This document shows, piece after piece, positions 36,383 through 44,752 of a stretch of DNA of 64,000 nt. The DNA is from Fischerella sp. CENA71 (GTDB lineage Bacteria > Cyanobacteriota > Cyanobacteriia > Cyanobacteriales > Nostocaceae), in NCBI GenBank assembly GCA_024239075.1, contig JANBVI010000055.1, forward strand, positions 1 through 64,000, given 5' to 3'. Within the stretch, counting starts at the first letter, position 1; every line of letters begins with the position of its first letter. Under the pieces are notes generated by a model. It ran no database searches, was not told the DNA's origin, and saw nothing but the letters and a program-made list of their open reading frames with translations. Made by a program: the position numbers and the translations under genes.

Positions 36383-37492
36383 ATGTTTTATTTTGGCATT
36401 GAACATGAAGTTGCTTTTCTGAATGCTGAAGGAAAGTTTGCAGATTTTTCTTGTACAAAATTTGCTGATTTTAATCAAGTAATTGAACAGTTACCCACCT
36501 ATGCTAATGACTCTATGCAATTATGTATTGGAGACGCTGGTATTAGAAAAAAGCGGTGGTACATCGAAGGGTTTGAGAGATTTGCAGAAGATACTGAAAA
36601 ACTTATAGATTGTATTCCCAAAGGAATTGAAATCAGAACTACAATAAAATCCGATATTAAAAGTACCATTCATGAATTATCGGAAAGTTTTGACTTATTA
36701 CGTCAAGTTACTGCACAATTTGATTTATCACCAATTTTAATTAGCTTTAATCCTTACAAAACTGTTTTTCAGCCTGAACCACCACTTAATAAATATGAAC
36801 GTAGCATCTTACAGGCTAATCCTGATGAACAAACTGCTCATATTTTTATGGTCAGCTATGGACCAGATTTGAATTTATCATTCCCTGGTTTATCTTATGA
36901 AAGTTTAATTGATATCGCTCAGAAACTAACTTATTATAGTCCTTATATTGTTCCTTTTAGTTTTAGCTCTCCTTTTTATAATGGTGATTTATGGTCAGGT
37001 TTATCAGTAAGGACATTTATCAGAACAGGTAAAAGAGCCGCAGCAATTGTATTTGTAGAAAAACCAGAACAGTTGATTAAGTCTACACCTTCTCTGACAA
37101 AAATAGCACGTATTCCCGCAGAAGTTGGTCGCATAGAATTTAAATCATTTGATAGTTGTGATGATTTTTCTATTTATGCTGCATTGCTAGCCTTATTAAA
37201 AGGTCTAGTTTTAGATAAATCATTACCAGGAAGAGCAATAATTCCAGACGCGAAAAAACACCAAATCTCTGCAAAAGAAGGATTTAACAATCAAGAGATT
37301 TTCGCGATCGCTTCACAAGTTTTGCAAGCTGCTGAAGTTGCACTTCAAGAAGATGCAGACGTCAATTTACTCACACCACTCAAAGATATGCTCAATCATA
37401 AACAAACAAGAGCATCTGTGATGATCACTGAGTTCAAAAAACTCGGTTCAATAGAACAGGTATTGAAAAATAGTTACTCAGGATTATTTTAA
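36383..37492 (+). CDS. GCS2-type glutamate-cysteine ligase-like carboxylate-amine ligase
   Basis: 369 residues resembling the YbdK/EgtA-type glutamate-cysteine ligase superfamily. The N-terminus GIEHEVAFLN matches the conserved G-x-E-x-E strand that binds Mg-ATP. Downstream are an Arg-rich strand (GRIEFKSFDSCDD) and the predicted active-site cleft (SFNPYKT, PFSFSSPFYNGDL). The length fits the family. Such enzymes join an amino acid carboxylate to an amine, but this one is divergent and its substrates are unknown. True glutathione synthesis is normally carried out by a different ligase (GshA). AGGTAGAAATA before the ATG is an acceptable ribosome-binding site. Second gene of the methyltransferase-ligase pair; ends at a bidirectional terminator. 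Confidence 0.75.
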   Translation: MFYFGIEHEVAFLNAEGKFADFSCTKFADFNQVIEQLPTYANDSMQLCIGDAGIRKKRWYIEGFERFAEDTEKLIDCIPKGIEIRTTIKSDIKSTIHELSESFDLLRQVTAQFDLSPILISFNPYKTVFQPEPPLNKYERSILQANPDEQTAHIFMVSYGPDLNLSFPGLSYESLIDIAQKLTYYSPYIVPFSFSSPFYNGDLWSGLSVRTFIRTGKRAAAIVFVEKPEQLIKSTPSLTKIARIPAEVGRIEFKSFDSCDDFSIYAALLALLKGLVLDKSLPGRAIIPDAKKHQISAKEGFNNQEIFAIASQVLQAAEVALQEDADVNLLTPLKDMLNHKQTRASVMITEFKKLGSIEQVLKNSYSGLF

Positions 37493-37494
37493 AA

Positions 37495-37532
37495 AGATCC
37501 CCAACTTTGCTTTTGAGAAAAGTCGGGGATCT
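37495..37532. terminator. Bidirectional terminator
   Basis: AGATCCCCAACTTT (37495-37508) pairs with AAAGTCGGGGATCT (37519-37532), with one mismatch. A-runs to the left give a TTTTTAAAA tail on the minus strand, so it should end sir transcripts. It also lies right after the ligase gene stop on the plus strand. Confidence 0.7.
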
Positions 37533-37535
37533 GTA

Positions 37536-39449
37536 TCACTCTGTTTTCAAGTAAAGCTTTAACGCTTCATCCACCACATCTGTCATTGACTTTCCTTGAC
37601 TGTCAGCAGTTTTCTTCAGCACAGCATAAACATCATCGCGAACGGTAATCCTATGACGTCCTACATTCGCAGCTTTTGCAAGTTTTGATTTGTAAGAGTC
37701 GGTAAATTTCCGAACAGCATCAAACCCAACGCGGTCGCAAAAATCTCCAAAGTTTTCACCTTTTTTGCGTGACTTCTTAAAGTACACAAAAATTGGCTCT
37801 AGGAAAGTTTCGATATCATTATGATGCAATTTATCAGTGTAAGCCTTTGCTAATCTGGTTTGATCTGGCGAACCACCCAACCATACTTGATAACTTTCGG
37901 GAGCGCTACCCACAAGCCCAAGTTCCGCCATATACGGACGAGCGCAACCGTTGGGACATCCGGTCATTCTTACCACAAAATGTTCATTTGGTAAACCCAC
38001 TTTGTTTAACAAAGCGCGAATCCGCTCTAAAATTCCTGGAATTGCCCGCTCTGATTCTGTAATTGCTAAACCGCAAGTAGGTAACGCTGGACAAGCCATC
38101 GAGTAACGGAAAATCTGGTCGATGCTGTCAACATTGGTGACAACACCATGACGATTGAGAATATCTTCAACAGCTTGCTTGTTCTCAGGTTCAATATCGT
38201 AGAGAATTACATTTTGGTGGGGAGTCAAGCGGATAGGTAAGTTGTATTGCTCGACTATTTGCCGTAAGGCGGTTTTGAGTTGGAAGTCGCCTTCATCTTT
38301 AATCCGGCCGTTATCGATGGAAATACCTAAGAACAGCTTGCCATCACCTTGCTCGTTCCAACCGAGGAAATCTTCATATTTCCACTCTGGCAGAGTTTGG
38401 AAGGGTTCTAGCGGTTTGCCAAAATATTCTTCCACCATTGCTCGGAACTTATCAACGCCCCAATCGTGGATTAAGTATTTTAATCTAGCGTGACGGCGGT
38501 CTGTGCGATCGCCATAATCTCTTTGAGTCGCAACAATGGCTTTCACCATATCGTAAACGTCTGCTTTCGCCACATAGCAAATCTCATCTGCAACTCTGGC
38601 GAAAGTTTCTTCTTTGTTGTGTGTACGTCCTAAACCACCACCAGCAAAGACATTAAATCCTGTTAGTTCTCCCTGCTCGTCAGTAATTACTACTAAGGTG
38701 AGGTCTTGGCTGTACAAATCAATGGAATTATCTCCCGGAACCGTGACGCAAACTTTGAATTTGCGCGGCATGTAGTGAGTACCATAAATAGGTTCTTCTT
38801 TGTCATGGAAGATAGTACCAGTACCATTACTTTCTCTTGCGCCTTTGACTTCTGGGTTTTCTTCACCACTAATGGCTTTTTCGCCATCTAACCAAATTTC
38901 GTAATAAGCGCCGGTTTGTGGTGTTAGTAACTCAGCGACATTCTCGGCATATTCCCAAGCATACTGATATTCTGCTTTATTTTTAAAAGGTGCGGGGGGA
39001 GCCATGACATTACGGTTAACATCACCACAAGCTCCCAAAGTCGAACCCATGTTTGTCACAATATTGGCGATCGCTGCTTTGAGATTTTTCTTTAAAATCC
39101 CGTGTAATTGAAATCCTTGCCGAGTGGTAGCACGCAAAGTATGATTGCCATACTCATCAGCTAGTTTATCGAGAGTCAGGTATAACTGCGGCGGTACAAA
39201 ACCACCCGGATTTCTTGTCCGCAGCATGAATTGATAATCTTTTTCCTGACCTTTAGCCCGATTATCCCGGTTGTCTTGCTGATAAGAGCCGTGAAATTTA
39301 AGGATTTGTGTTGCATCTTCGCTAAAATGCGTTGTATCCTGAAGAATTTCTGTGGCGACTGGTTCACGCAAACAATTACTGCGTTCTTTGATTGCTTCTA
39401 CTTTAGAAGGCTTACGGCTGGCGATGGGAAGAGGAGCGGATTTAACCAT
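37536..39449 (-). CDS. sir: Ferredoxin-dependent sulfite reductase with C-terminal RHH-like extension
   Basis: 637 residues. It reduces sulfite to sulfide with electrons from ferredoxin using siroheme and a [4Fe-4S] cluster. The cluster cysteines appear as two motifs: [10 protein letters not shown] and [44 protein letters not shown] and DVNRNVM are standard Sir segments. After the enzyme domain (ends ~590) the last 42 residues, from [20 protein letters not shown] to [16 protein letters not shown], read as a CopG/ribbon-helix-helix unit: a short basic beta strand, helix, turn, helix. Plant chloroplast sulfite reductase is known to bind and compact nucleoid DNA, so a DNA-binding tail here is notable. 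No strong ribosome-binding site. Convergent with the GCS-like gene. Confidence 0.95.
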   Translation of the reverse strand: MVKSAPLPIASRKPSKVEAIKERSNCLREPVATEILQDTTHFSEDATQILKFHGSYQQDNRDNRAKGQEKDYQFMLRTRNPGGFVPPQLYLTLDKLADEYGNHTLRATTRQGFQLHGILKKNLKAAIANIVTNMGSTLGACGDVNRNVMAPPAPFKNKAEYQYAWEYAENVAELLTPQTGAYYEIWLDGEKAISGEENPEVKGARESNGTGTIFHDKEEPIYGTHYMPRKFKVCVTVPGDNSIDLYSQDLTLVVITDEQGELTGFNVFAGGGLGRTHNKEETFARVADEICYVAKADVYDMVKAIVATQRDYGDRTDRRHARLKYLIHDWGVDKFRAMVEEYFGKPLEPFQTLPEWKYEDFLGWNEQGDGKLFLGISIDNGRIKDEGDFQLKTALRQIVEQYNLPIRLTPHQNVILYDIEPENKQAVEDILNRHGVVTNVDSIDQIFRYSMACPALPTCGLAITESERAIPGILERIRALLNKVGLPNEHFVVRMTGCPNGCARPYMAELGLVGSAPESYQVWLGGSPDQTRLAKAYTDKLHHNDIETFLEPIFVYFKKSRKKGENFGDFCDRVGFDAVRKFTDSYKSKLAKAANVGRHRITVRDDVYAVLKKTADSQGKSMTDVVDEALKLYLKTE

Positions 39450-39814
39450 TGCAAATTGTATAATATTCTCAAGAAGTCATCGATAAGCGCCGAAGCGTGA
39501 ATTTAGAAGCACCCATTCGGCTGAGTTTTCCCGGTAATCCGGTCGGGGATAAGAAGAATAGTTTAATTTTAACACGATAAAAAGCTGGGTTTTTCAGTAA
39601 TGCAATACCTAGCAAACCCAGCAATCTTACTTATAAATTATCAGTTATTTTGTTACGTTATCAAAAATATTTTGACTAACTAAACAAACAACCTACTCAA
39701 AAAAGGGGTGTAGGGGTGTAAGAAGGTGTACACGACTCATGACGGCTACTTAAACCGATAGCCAATACACCATTAAGACTGGGAGCATCCTGTTGAAAAA
39801 TAACTGTCATTCTG

Positions 39815-40030
39815 TAGACGCTTCTGCGGCTACCTTTGGAAGCCACTCCGTGTCTAGCCGCAGGGTGTGGAGCGAAGCGTAACGTAGACGCGTAGCGGCT
39901 TCTCGCAGAGTAGAATCTAGGGTTTTGCGCTAATACTGAGATGTGTTTCACTCCGCTACCCTACCCTGCGGGTTCTCCGAAGGAGTACGGGAAGCCAAGC
40001 CGCACATAGACGCCTTGCGTCTCGCCGTTG
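39815..40030. repeat. Cluster of palindromic repeats
   Basis: Repeated GC-rich units such as TGTAGACGC, GTAGACGCGTAGCGGCTT, CTCGCAGAG and GCCGCAGGG, in both orientations, are packed into ~215 bp. The same GTAGACGCGGAGCGGCTTCT unit recurs at 49397-49417. This is the REP-like class spread through Nostocales spacers, and MITE copy B sits directly beside it. Confidence 0.8.
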
Positions 40031-40043
40031 GGGTAGTGCGTCT

Positions 40044-40157
40044 CAATACTGCTCGGATAAGACAAATCGATTGACATTTAAACCCACCAGAGACGCGCCA
40101 TGGCGCGTCTCTACATGGCCCAAATTATGACGAAAAATCCTTAACCGAGAAATATTG
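40044..40157 (-). mobile_element. 114-bp MITE, copy B, with 10-bp target duplication
   Basis: Reverse-complement copy of the element at 18593-18706, identical at 113 of 114 positions. The central 22-bp palindrome around GCGCCATGGCGC is perfect here; copy A has one G in place of C. Flanked by perfect 10-bp direct repeats TAGTGCGTCT at 40034-40043 and 40158-40167. The target sequences of the two copies differ, so each copy reflects a separate insertion. Confidence 0.92.
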
Positions 40158-40234
40158 TAGTGCGTCTAACGCTGTGTACCCCTTCGGGGAAGCAAGCTAT
40201 AACATGACACTAAAAGACACTTTTCAAACATCCT

Positions 40235-40435
40235 CTAAGACCTCATCCACATGAAAAGTGCTGTATCTGCACTTTTCTTAGTAGGAATAGGTTGAGCAGA
40301 AGCAGCACCAATAGATAGAAAACTAGGAGCAATTACTAAAGAAGATAAAGCAGACAATATCAAAAAAACTTGAAAAAACTTTGCGTAAGTTCGCTCAAAT
40401 TTTGTAGGGTTTTGCTTTTATATAAAAGGTCAAAA
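40235..40435 (-). pseudogene. Possible relic of a small secreted protein
   Basis: A minus-strand open stretch of ~65 codons reads like a signal peptide (KFFQVFLILSALSSLVIAPS, then IGAASAQ, a signal-peptidase site) followed by a short polar tail ending PTKKSADTALFMWMRS. No ATG, GTG or TTG is available at the right place, because the codon before KFER is ACA where a start would be expected. It looks like a decayed gene; coincidence cannot be excluded. Confidence 0.3.
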
Positions 40436-40709
40436 ATCGTAAGATTTTTCTATTTTTGCATATTTATTACTTTTGATTTTCAATAAAAAACTGTATAGTT
40501 TATAGAAACAAACACTTTTATTTCTCAAATTTAGAAATTTTTTATGAACGCATAATCGAGAGTTAAAACAGGAAAATTTTTACCAATTATTCGTCTTCAC
40601 ATAGCAATACTAAATAAATTCTAAAAATTGAGATAGTCATATCCTTGACTTATTTAATAAGTCGGGAATCTTCTTGTTTAAGAATAATTTAGGTATGCTA
40701 TCTAAAAAT

Positions 40710-40806
40710 TAGAGACGCGCCAATAGCGCTGTAGCGAATGACTTCGCTAAGGTGCGTCTCTACAATCCCAAAATTATCACGAAAAATCCTTAACAGAGCA
40801 GTGTTG
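40710..40806 (-). repeat. Degenerate MITE-related fragment
   Basis: On the minus strand it begins CAACACTGCTCTGTTAAGGA, then TTTTTCGTGATAATTTTG and TGTAGAGACGC, clearly related to one half of the 114-bp MITE. The central palindrome is enlarged by about 28 bp (GCGCTGTAGCGAATGACTTC). The other terminal repeat is not recognisable and no target duplication is visible. Confidence 0.7.
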
Positions 40807-41124
40807 ATTCCTATTATCTTTTAAAGATTAATCTTTCTCAAGAGTGGAAAAAACAAATTTATAAACATGTAATAGCTAGCATAAATATATTAATTAACCC
40901 TTAATAGGTTATGCGCTCCACAATGATTATTTATAGTAATATTATATTTAAATTAATGAATAACCAGGTTGCTTTTTTTTAGGAAACCATGTTTTGTACA
41001 GGTATGTTGTTGCATGTTTGTACAGCAATTAGGAGAGTTTTATGATCAATTTTTAGCTCCTAATTATCTTAGCAACCGCGACCAATCAAGTTAACTCCAT
41101 TTCTTTAATTGAAGAGGTAGTAAT

Positions 41125-41868
41125 ATGCGTCGTTGGTGGTTGATAACTTTAAGCATTATAGTTACATTGATGACTTTAAAAATCACAGTTAAGAGTACTT
41201 TCAATGCAACAGCATTTGGTGCAAACAAAGATAGTAAACCATATTTGATTGCACAAAACTCTAGTTCTACACGAATTATGCCTCTTGGCGACTCAATTAC
41301 TGGAGGAGAGATAGGTCAAAACAGCTACCGTCGGTTACTTTGGTTTTATTTACTGAATGCAGGTTATAGTGTTGATTTTGTTGGTTCACTCCGAGTTAAT
41401 TGTGGTAGAGTTCCTCCCTTGCAAGATTTTGATTTAGATAATGAGGGTCATTGTGGTTGGCGAGCTGATCAGATACTAGCTCAGATTGACCAATGGGCAA
41501 GCAGCACTCGACCAGATATAGTACTGATTCATTTGGGTACTAATGACTTGGGAAGTGGAGAAAGCCCAGAGAGTACCATCGAAGACATACGTGGGATTAT
41601 TCAAAAGCTCCGATACTATAACCCCAGCGTCAAGATACTGCTGGCTCAAATTATTACAACCTGTGGTACTGAGGAGCGTAAAATCTCATTTAATTCGCTG
41701 GTTCCCAACCTTGCAAATCAAACCAGTACATATCAATCACCTGTGATCGTTGTAGATCAGTCTAGTGGTTTTAGTGTGTATGATACTACCGATGGATGTC
41801 ACCCGAATAATACTGGCGAAGGAAAATTGGCTTCTCGTTGGTTTGAAGCTCTCAAGAAGGTACTTTAA
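41125..41868 (+). CDS. Secreted SGNH/GDSL-family hydrolase
   Basis: 247 residues. An N-terminal hydrophobic segment (LITLSIIVTLMTLKI) is a signal peptide or anchor. The SGNH blocks follow in order: GDSIT at 55-59 with nucleophile Ser57, a Gly-containing block II around HCGW, the Asn of GTND, and the catalytic Asp/His in DGCHPNNTGE. This arrangement fits esterases or carbohydrate deacetylases acting outside the cytoplasm; the substrate is not clear. Length is standard. The start follows GAAGAGGTAGTAAT. It stands alone, divergent from nothing close, and ends at a perfect inverted repeat. Confidence 0.88.
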   Translation: MRRWWLITLSIIVTLMTLKITVKSTFNATAFGANKDSKPYLIAQNSSSTRIMPLGDSITGGEIGQNSYRRLLWFYLLNAGYSVDFVGSLRVNCGRVPPLQDFDLDNEGHCGWRADQILAQIDQWASSTRPDIVLIHLGTNDLGSGESPESTIEDIRGIIQKLRYYNPSVKILLAQIITTCGTEERKISFNSLVPNLANQTSTYQSPVIVVDQSSGFSVYDTTDGCHPNNTGEGKLASRWFEALKKVL

Positions 41869-41885
41869 TCAAATTTATTGATTTT

Positions 41886-41931
41886 CCGTTAACCTAAGCA
41901 TCGGAAGTGACTCCCATACTTAGGTTAACGG
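41886..41931. terminator. Terminator hairpin between convergent genes
   Basis: Perfect 13-bp stem: CCGTTAACCTAAG (41886-41898) and CTTAGGTTAACGG (41919-41931), with a 20-nt loop. It sits between the hydrolase and the HTH gene. No long T-run follows on either strand, so bidirectional use is inferred from position. Confidence 0.55.
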
Positions 41932-41970
41932 ATTCTTGAAAAGTCCACAAAAGAGCCGCTAACAGGAACA

Positions 41971-42948
41971 CTAAACCGAAGACAAAGAATACACCTGACC
42001 ATCAATTAATAGCCGAGTAATACCTTTGGCTTGGAGGTGGTAACGAGCCTTGTGCAACATTCTGCTATCAGGAATTTTGACCACGCGATCGCGTTTGGTA
42101 GAAAAGCGTTTTGCAACTCGGTGATTATCAAACACCGGCAAAGTTCTTTCTTGGGTCTCTAGATTAGAGATATAGCCCAAATCGCCAAACTCTCTCAATG
42201 GTCTGGTAATCAATTCTGAGGAACGATCAATTACTAAATAGCAAGTTCTGGGTAAACTAGCGGCTGAGAAGGGTAAGACTCGTACAAAACTGTCACCAGT
42301 TCTATTTCTGGTGACTAGGCGTGGCCGTTCTCGATATTCTTCTTCTTCCTCCTCTTCCTCGAAGTCTTCATCATCAAAGTCTTCTTCTTCGAGATCCTCG
42401 TCTAAATCTTCTAACTCTTCCGACTCGTCTAGCAATTCTTCGCCCAGCATATGAGCGATCGCTTGAGAATCGGTATGTACATCCTCTATTAACGGACTAG
42501 GAATATTAGTGATTTCTTGAGCTTTGGGTTCTAAAAGTTCTAATTGCTTGATGACTGGTGGTTGGATGTCCTCTGGTGCAGAAGAACGTCGCTTGACTCG
42601 TCTGCTATTGGAGGTTGAATCAGTCGAATCAGTTGCAACAACAGGAGTAGGTTGGGTTTTTTGGGGTGGACTTACCTTTTCTTGCGGTTGCTCTAAAACT
42701 TGCGGTTCTACCTGCACAAAAGACGGTAGGTGATCATAATTGACCTGTGCTTTTCCTTCTGGAGTTCTAGCAGCACGCTTTAACGAAACAAGGTATTCGT
42801 ACTCATCTTCTGGTAAGGTACTTTTGAGTAAACGACTAATTGTCGAGTTACTTACATCATAGCGTTCTGCCAAAGTAGAGGTTGTTTCAGCAGTTTGACG
42901 GTACAATTGTAAGATTTCTTGTTTATCAGATTCTGTTAGTTTTCTCAC
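41971..42948 (-). CDS. HTH/acidic-linker cyanobacterial protein (transposase-like N-terminal domain)
   Basis: About 325 residues. The N-terminal ~60 residues form a helix-turn-helix of the transposase/homeodomain-like type (MRKLTESDKQEILQLYRQ, then LAERYDVSNSTISRLLK). A proline/serine and then strongly acidic linker follows (~170-215, long Glu/Asp runs). A conserved C-terminal domain (SFVRVLPFSAASLPRTCYLV, then DRVVKIPDSRMLHKARYHL and LLIDGQVYSL) completes it. Despite the HTH it has no transposase catalytic core, and its fixed size and setting suggest a regulator or nucleoid-type protein. Start: GTG at 42948 gives the family-like MRKLTES N-terminus; ATG at 42969 would add seven residues. 26 bp after the membrane-protein gene, probably an operon. 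Confidence 0.75.
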   Translation of the reverse strand: MRKLTESDKQEILQLYRQTAETTSTLAERYDVSNSTISRLLKSTLPEDEYEYLVSLKRAARTPEGKAQVNYDHLPSFVQVEPQVLEQPQEKVSPPQKTQPTPVVATDSTDSTSNSRRVKRRSSAPEDIQPPVIKQLELLEPKAQEITNIPSPLIEDVHTDSQAIAHMLGEELLDESEELEDLDEDLEEEDFDDEDFEEEEEEEEYRERPRLVTRNRTGDSFVRVLPFSAASLPRTCYLVIDRSSELITRPLREFGDLGYISNLETQERTLPVFDNHRVAKRFSTKRDRVVKIPDSRMLHKARYHLQAKGITRLLIDGQVYSLSSV

Positions 42949-42973
42949 GGCGGGACACCAAACAAACAATTTT

Positions 42974-43900
42974 CTAACTACGTTTTCTGTTCCGTTCTCG
43001 ACGGGAACGGCTTAATGATGTGTCATATTCCAAGACAGCACCCATACCAAATAAAATTCCACTCCAGACCCAAAACACTTCCAATATTTCTCCACTTTGA
43101 TAGTTGGGAATCGAATTTGTGGCGTATTGATACCACATATCTGCAATGTAGAGCGAAAATGCCGCAGCTGCAATCATACGCCAAGAAAGAGAAACTCGTC
43201 CGCCCCAAAAAGCTAGCAGTAGAGTAGTAGCGATAATTAACAGCAATACGTCGCTGATCACGTAAAACCAATTTAAAACAGAAGCAACAACTTCTAACCC
43301 AGGAGAATACTGGGCTTGAACTGCTGCGGTCTGCGGTTGATTGGAAATTAGCCATGCCAACGCACTGCCAAAGGCTCCTATTGCCAATACTATTATCCAC
43401 TGCGAAGTTTCCAAATTCAGTCGCCTAGAAGCCACTGCTAAAATTATACCTACGCCCAGCAACAGATATGTGATTACGAAAAATACATCACCTAATGATG
43501 GGAAAGGTTCTTCTTTTAAGACGATTTCCGTATATCCAAAAAATATCCCTCCCAGGAAATAAGAAAGCATACCGATACCAATAGCTAGCCAGACGTTGCG
43601 ATCGCTAATAACTTGCTGACTGCGCCAATTCCTTAGACATAAAATACTAGCAGATAGATAAGCTGTTGCTTCAAAAATATTCGTCCCCAAAATGTACCAA
43701 TCAGCACGCCTTAAGCAAGTTGCTGCTTCTTGAGCTTTTGCACTCAGTTTGGCTACACAGTCTACTCCTACCGGAACCTTGGCACTAAACAATAAAAAAT
43801 ACAATAGTGCCAGTACACCCCAACCTATGCTAGCCAAAATAATGTTCTGAGTGGTGAATAAATATTTTGAATCTTGAGGTTTGTCGTAAATGCTACTCAT
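42974..43900 (-). CDS. Polytopic membrane protein of unknown function
   Basis: About 308 residues with roughly eight to nine hydrophobic helices (for example ILASIGWGVLALLYFLLF, LAIGIGMLSYFLGGIFFGY, VFFVITYLLLGVGIILAV, VLLLIIATTLLLAFW). Acidic residues occur inside some helices (FGYTEIVLKEEPFPSLGD). The C-terminus is basic (SRSRRERNRKRS). The overall pattern resembles membrane sensory (MASE-like) modules, but no catalytic domain is attached. I do not recognise a named family. It precedes the HTH/acidic protein on the same strand with a 25-bp gap, so the two may function together. Start ATG 43900 (MSSIYDKPQ) is preferred over 43930. Confidence 0.7.
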   Translation of the reverse strand: MSSIYDKPQDSKYLFTTQNIILASIGWGVLALLYFLLFSAKVPVGVDCVAKLSAKAQEAATCLRRADWYILGTNIFEATAYLSASILCLRNWRSQQVISDRNVWLAIGIGMLSYFLGGIFFGYTEIVLKEEPFPSLGDVFFVITYLLLGVGIILAVASRRLNLETSQWIIVLAIGAFGSALAWLISNQPQTAAVQAQYSPGLEVVASVLNWFYVISDVLLLIIATTLLLAFWGGRVSLSWRMIAAAAFSLYIADMWYQYATNSIPNYQSGEILEVFWVWSGILFGMGAVLEYDTSLSRSRRERNRKRS

Positions 43901-44033
43901 TATTTTTGACAGTGACAGGAATATTCTCAATGTTCTTTGCTCGCTAAATCGTGGAAAAGAATATATAACAAGCTTTTTGGCAATTAATATGTTCTATTAT
44001 CCAGGATTCAAGGTCAACAAACACTGATATAGA

Positions 44034-44690
44034 CTAATGCCACAGTTTACTCAGTGGAGACTGGTTTAGCCAACTGATGAATAGCGATCGCTCCCCTTCC
44101 GGCATATCTTGTAATTTATCAGCTACCGAATGGGCAAAGTTAGTATTGCCAAAATAGGCTTTTCCTAACCGATGCAATTCTTGCAAGAAATTGATGACAT
44201 GATTTTCTTGCCAGTTGGGAACTGGAGTAGTTAGTGGATCTACTTCTAGTAAGTATTTAAATCCTTCCGGCGAAGACACTTGAGGAAACTGCCACTTTTG
44301 CAAAGTCTCAACCATTTCTTTCTCAAATAAGGCAGCTTGTCTATTACCCAAAAAGTCTTCAATGTCCATGTATACAGCTTGCAACAGCAAAATACTAGCT
44401 TGAGTAAAGACACCGATATTATTATGATTACCCGTGTCACTACCAAGCTGATCTAGACGAATTTTGCCCCAAATACTGAAACGTCCCGGTTCTTCTAGCA
44501 AAACACAAGCTTTGCCTTTATTATCGCTTAAATCTCTCCACAAAGATTTTGCTTCTTCTTCTTGACTAGCTTTAAATACACTAATTAATCTAAAGGTCTG
44601 CCCCTGATAATGGAGAATTGGTACTTGCTGATCTCGTTTTGGGTGTTCAATTGTCGATATTTCAACATCCTGCCTTTTAAGAATAAACAT
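44034..44690 (-). CDS. Conserved cyanobacterial protein (Npun_F0813-like)
   Basis: 218 residues, soluble. The N-terminal half has beta segments (VPILHYQGQTFRLISVF and ACVLLEEPGRFSIWGKI); the middle is helical (ASILLLQAVYMDIEDFLG). The C-terminal half includes the conserved-looking FPQVSSPEGFKYLLEVDPL and WLNQSPLSKLWH. I recall this pattern as the Npun_F0813-type family found across filamentous cyanobacteria, function unknown; the name is from memory. No motif suggests catalysis. Transcribed alone, ending near the start of the membrane-protein gene. Confidence 0.6.
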   Translation of the reverse strand: MFILKRQDVEISTIEHPKRDQQVPILHYQGQTFRLISVFKASQEEEAKSLWRDLSDNKGKACVLLEEPGRFSIWGKIRLDQLGSDTGNHNNIGVFTQASILLLQAVYMDIEDFLGNRQAALFEKEMVETLQKWQFPQVSSPEGFKYLLEVDPLTTPVPNWQENHVINFLQELHRLGKAYFGNTNFAHSVADKLQDMPEGERSLFISWLNQSPLSKLWH

Positions 44691-44752
44691 GATACTAGCA
44701 GATAACTCCTCACAGGGGCATTCTTAATTGATATGGCGATATCATAACCTTA

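Larger units (their letters stand above)
39450..41124. other. 1.7-kb gene-poor, repeat-rich region
   Basis: Between sir (minus) and the SGNH hydrolase (plus). The parts I can name: palindromic repeats at 39697-40030, MITE copy B at 40044-40157, a possible secreted-peptide relic at 40235-40435, and a degenerate MITE at 40710-40806. The rest (39450-39690 and 40440-41120) is AT-rich, without a supported gene. The right end carries GAAGAGGTAGTAAT, the ribosome-binding site of the hydrolase. Confidence 0.6.
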
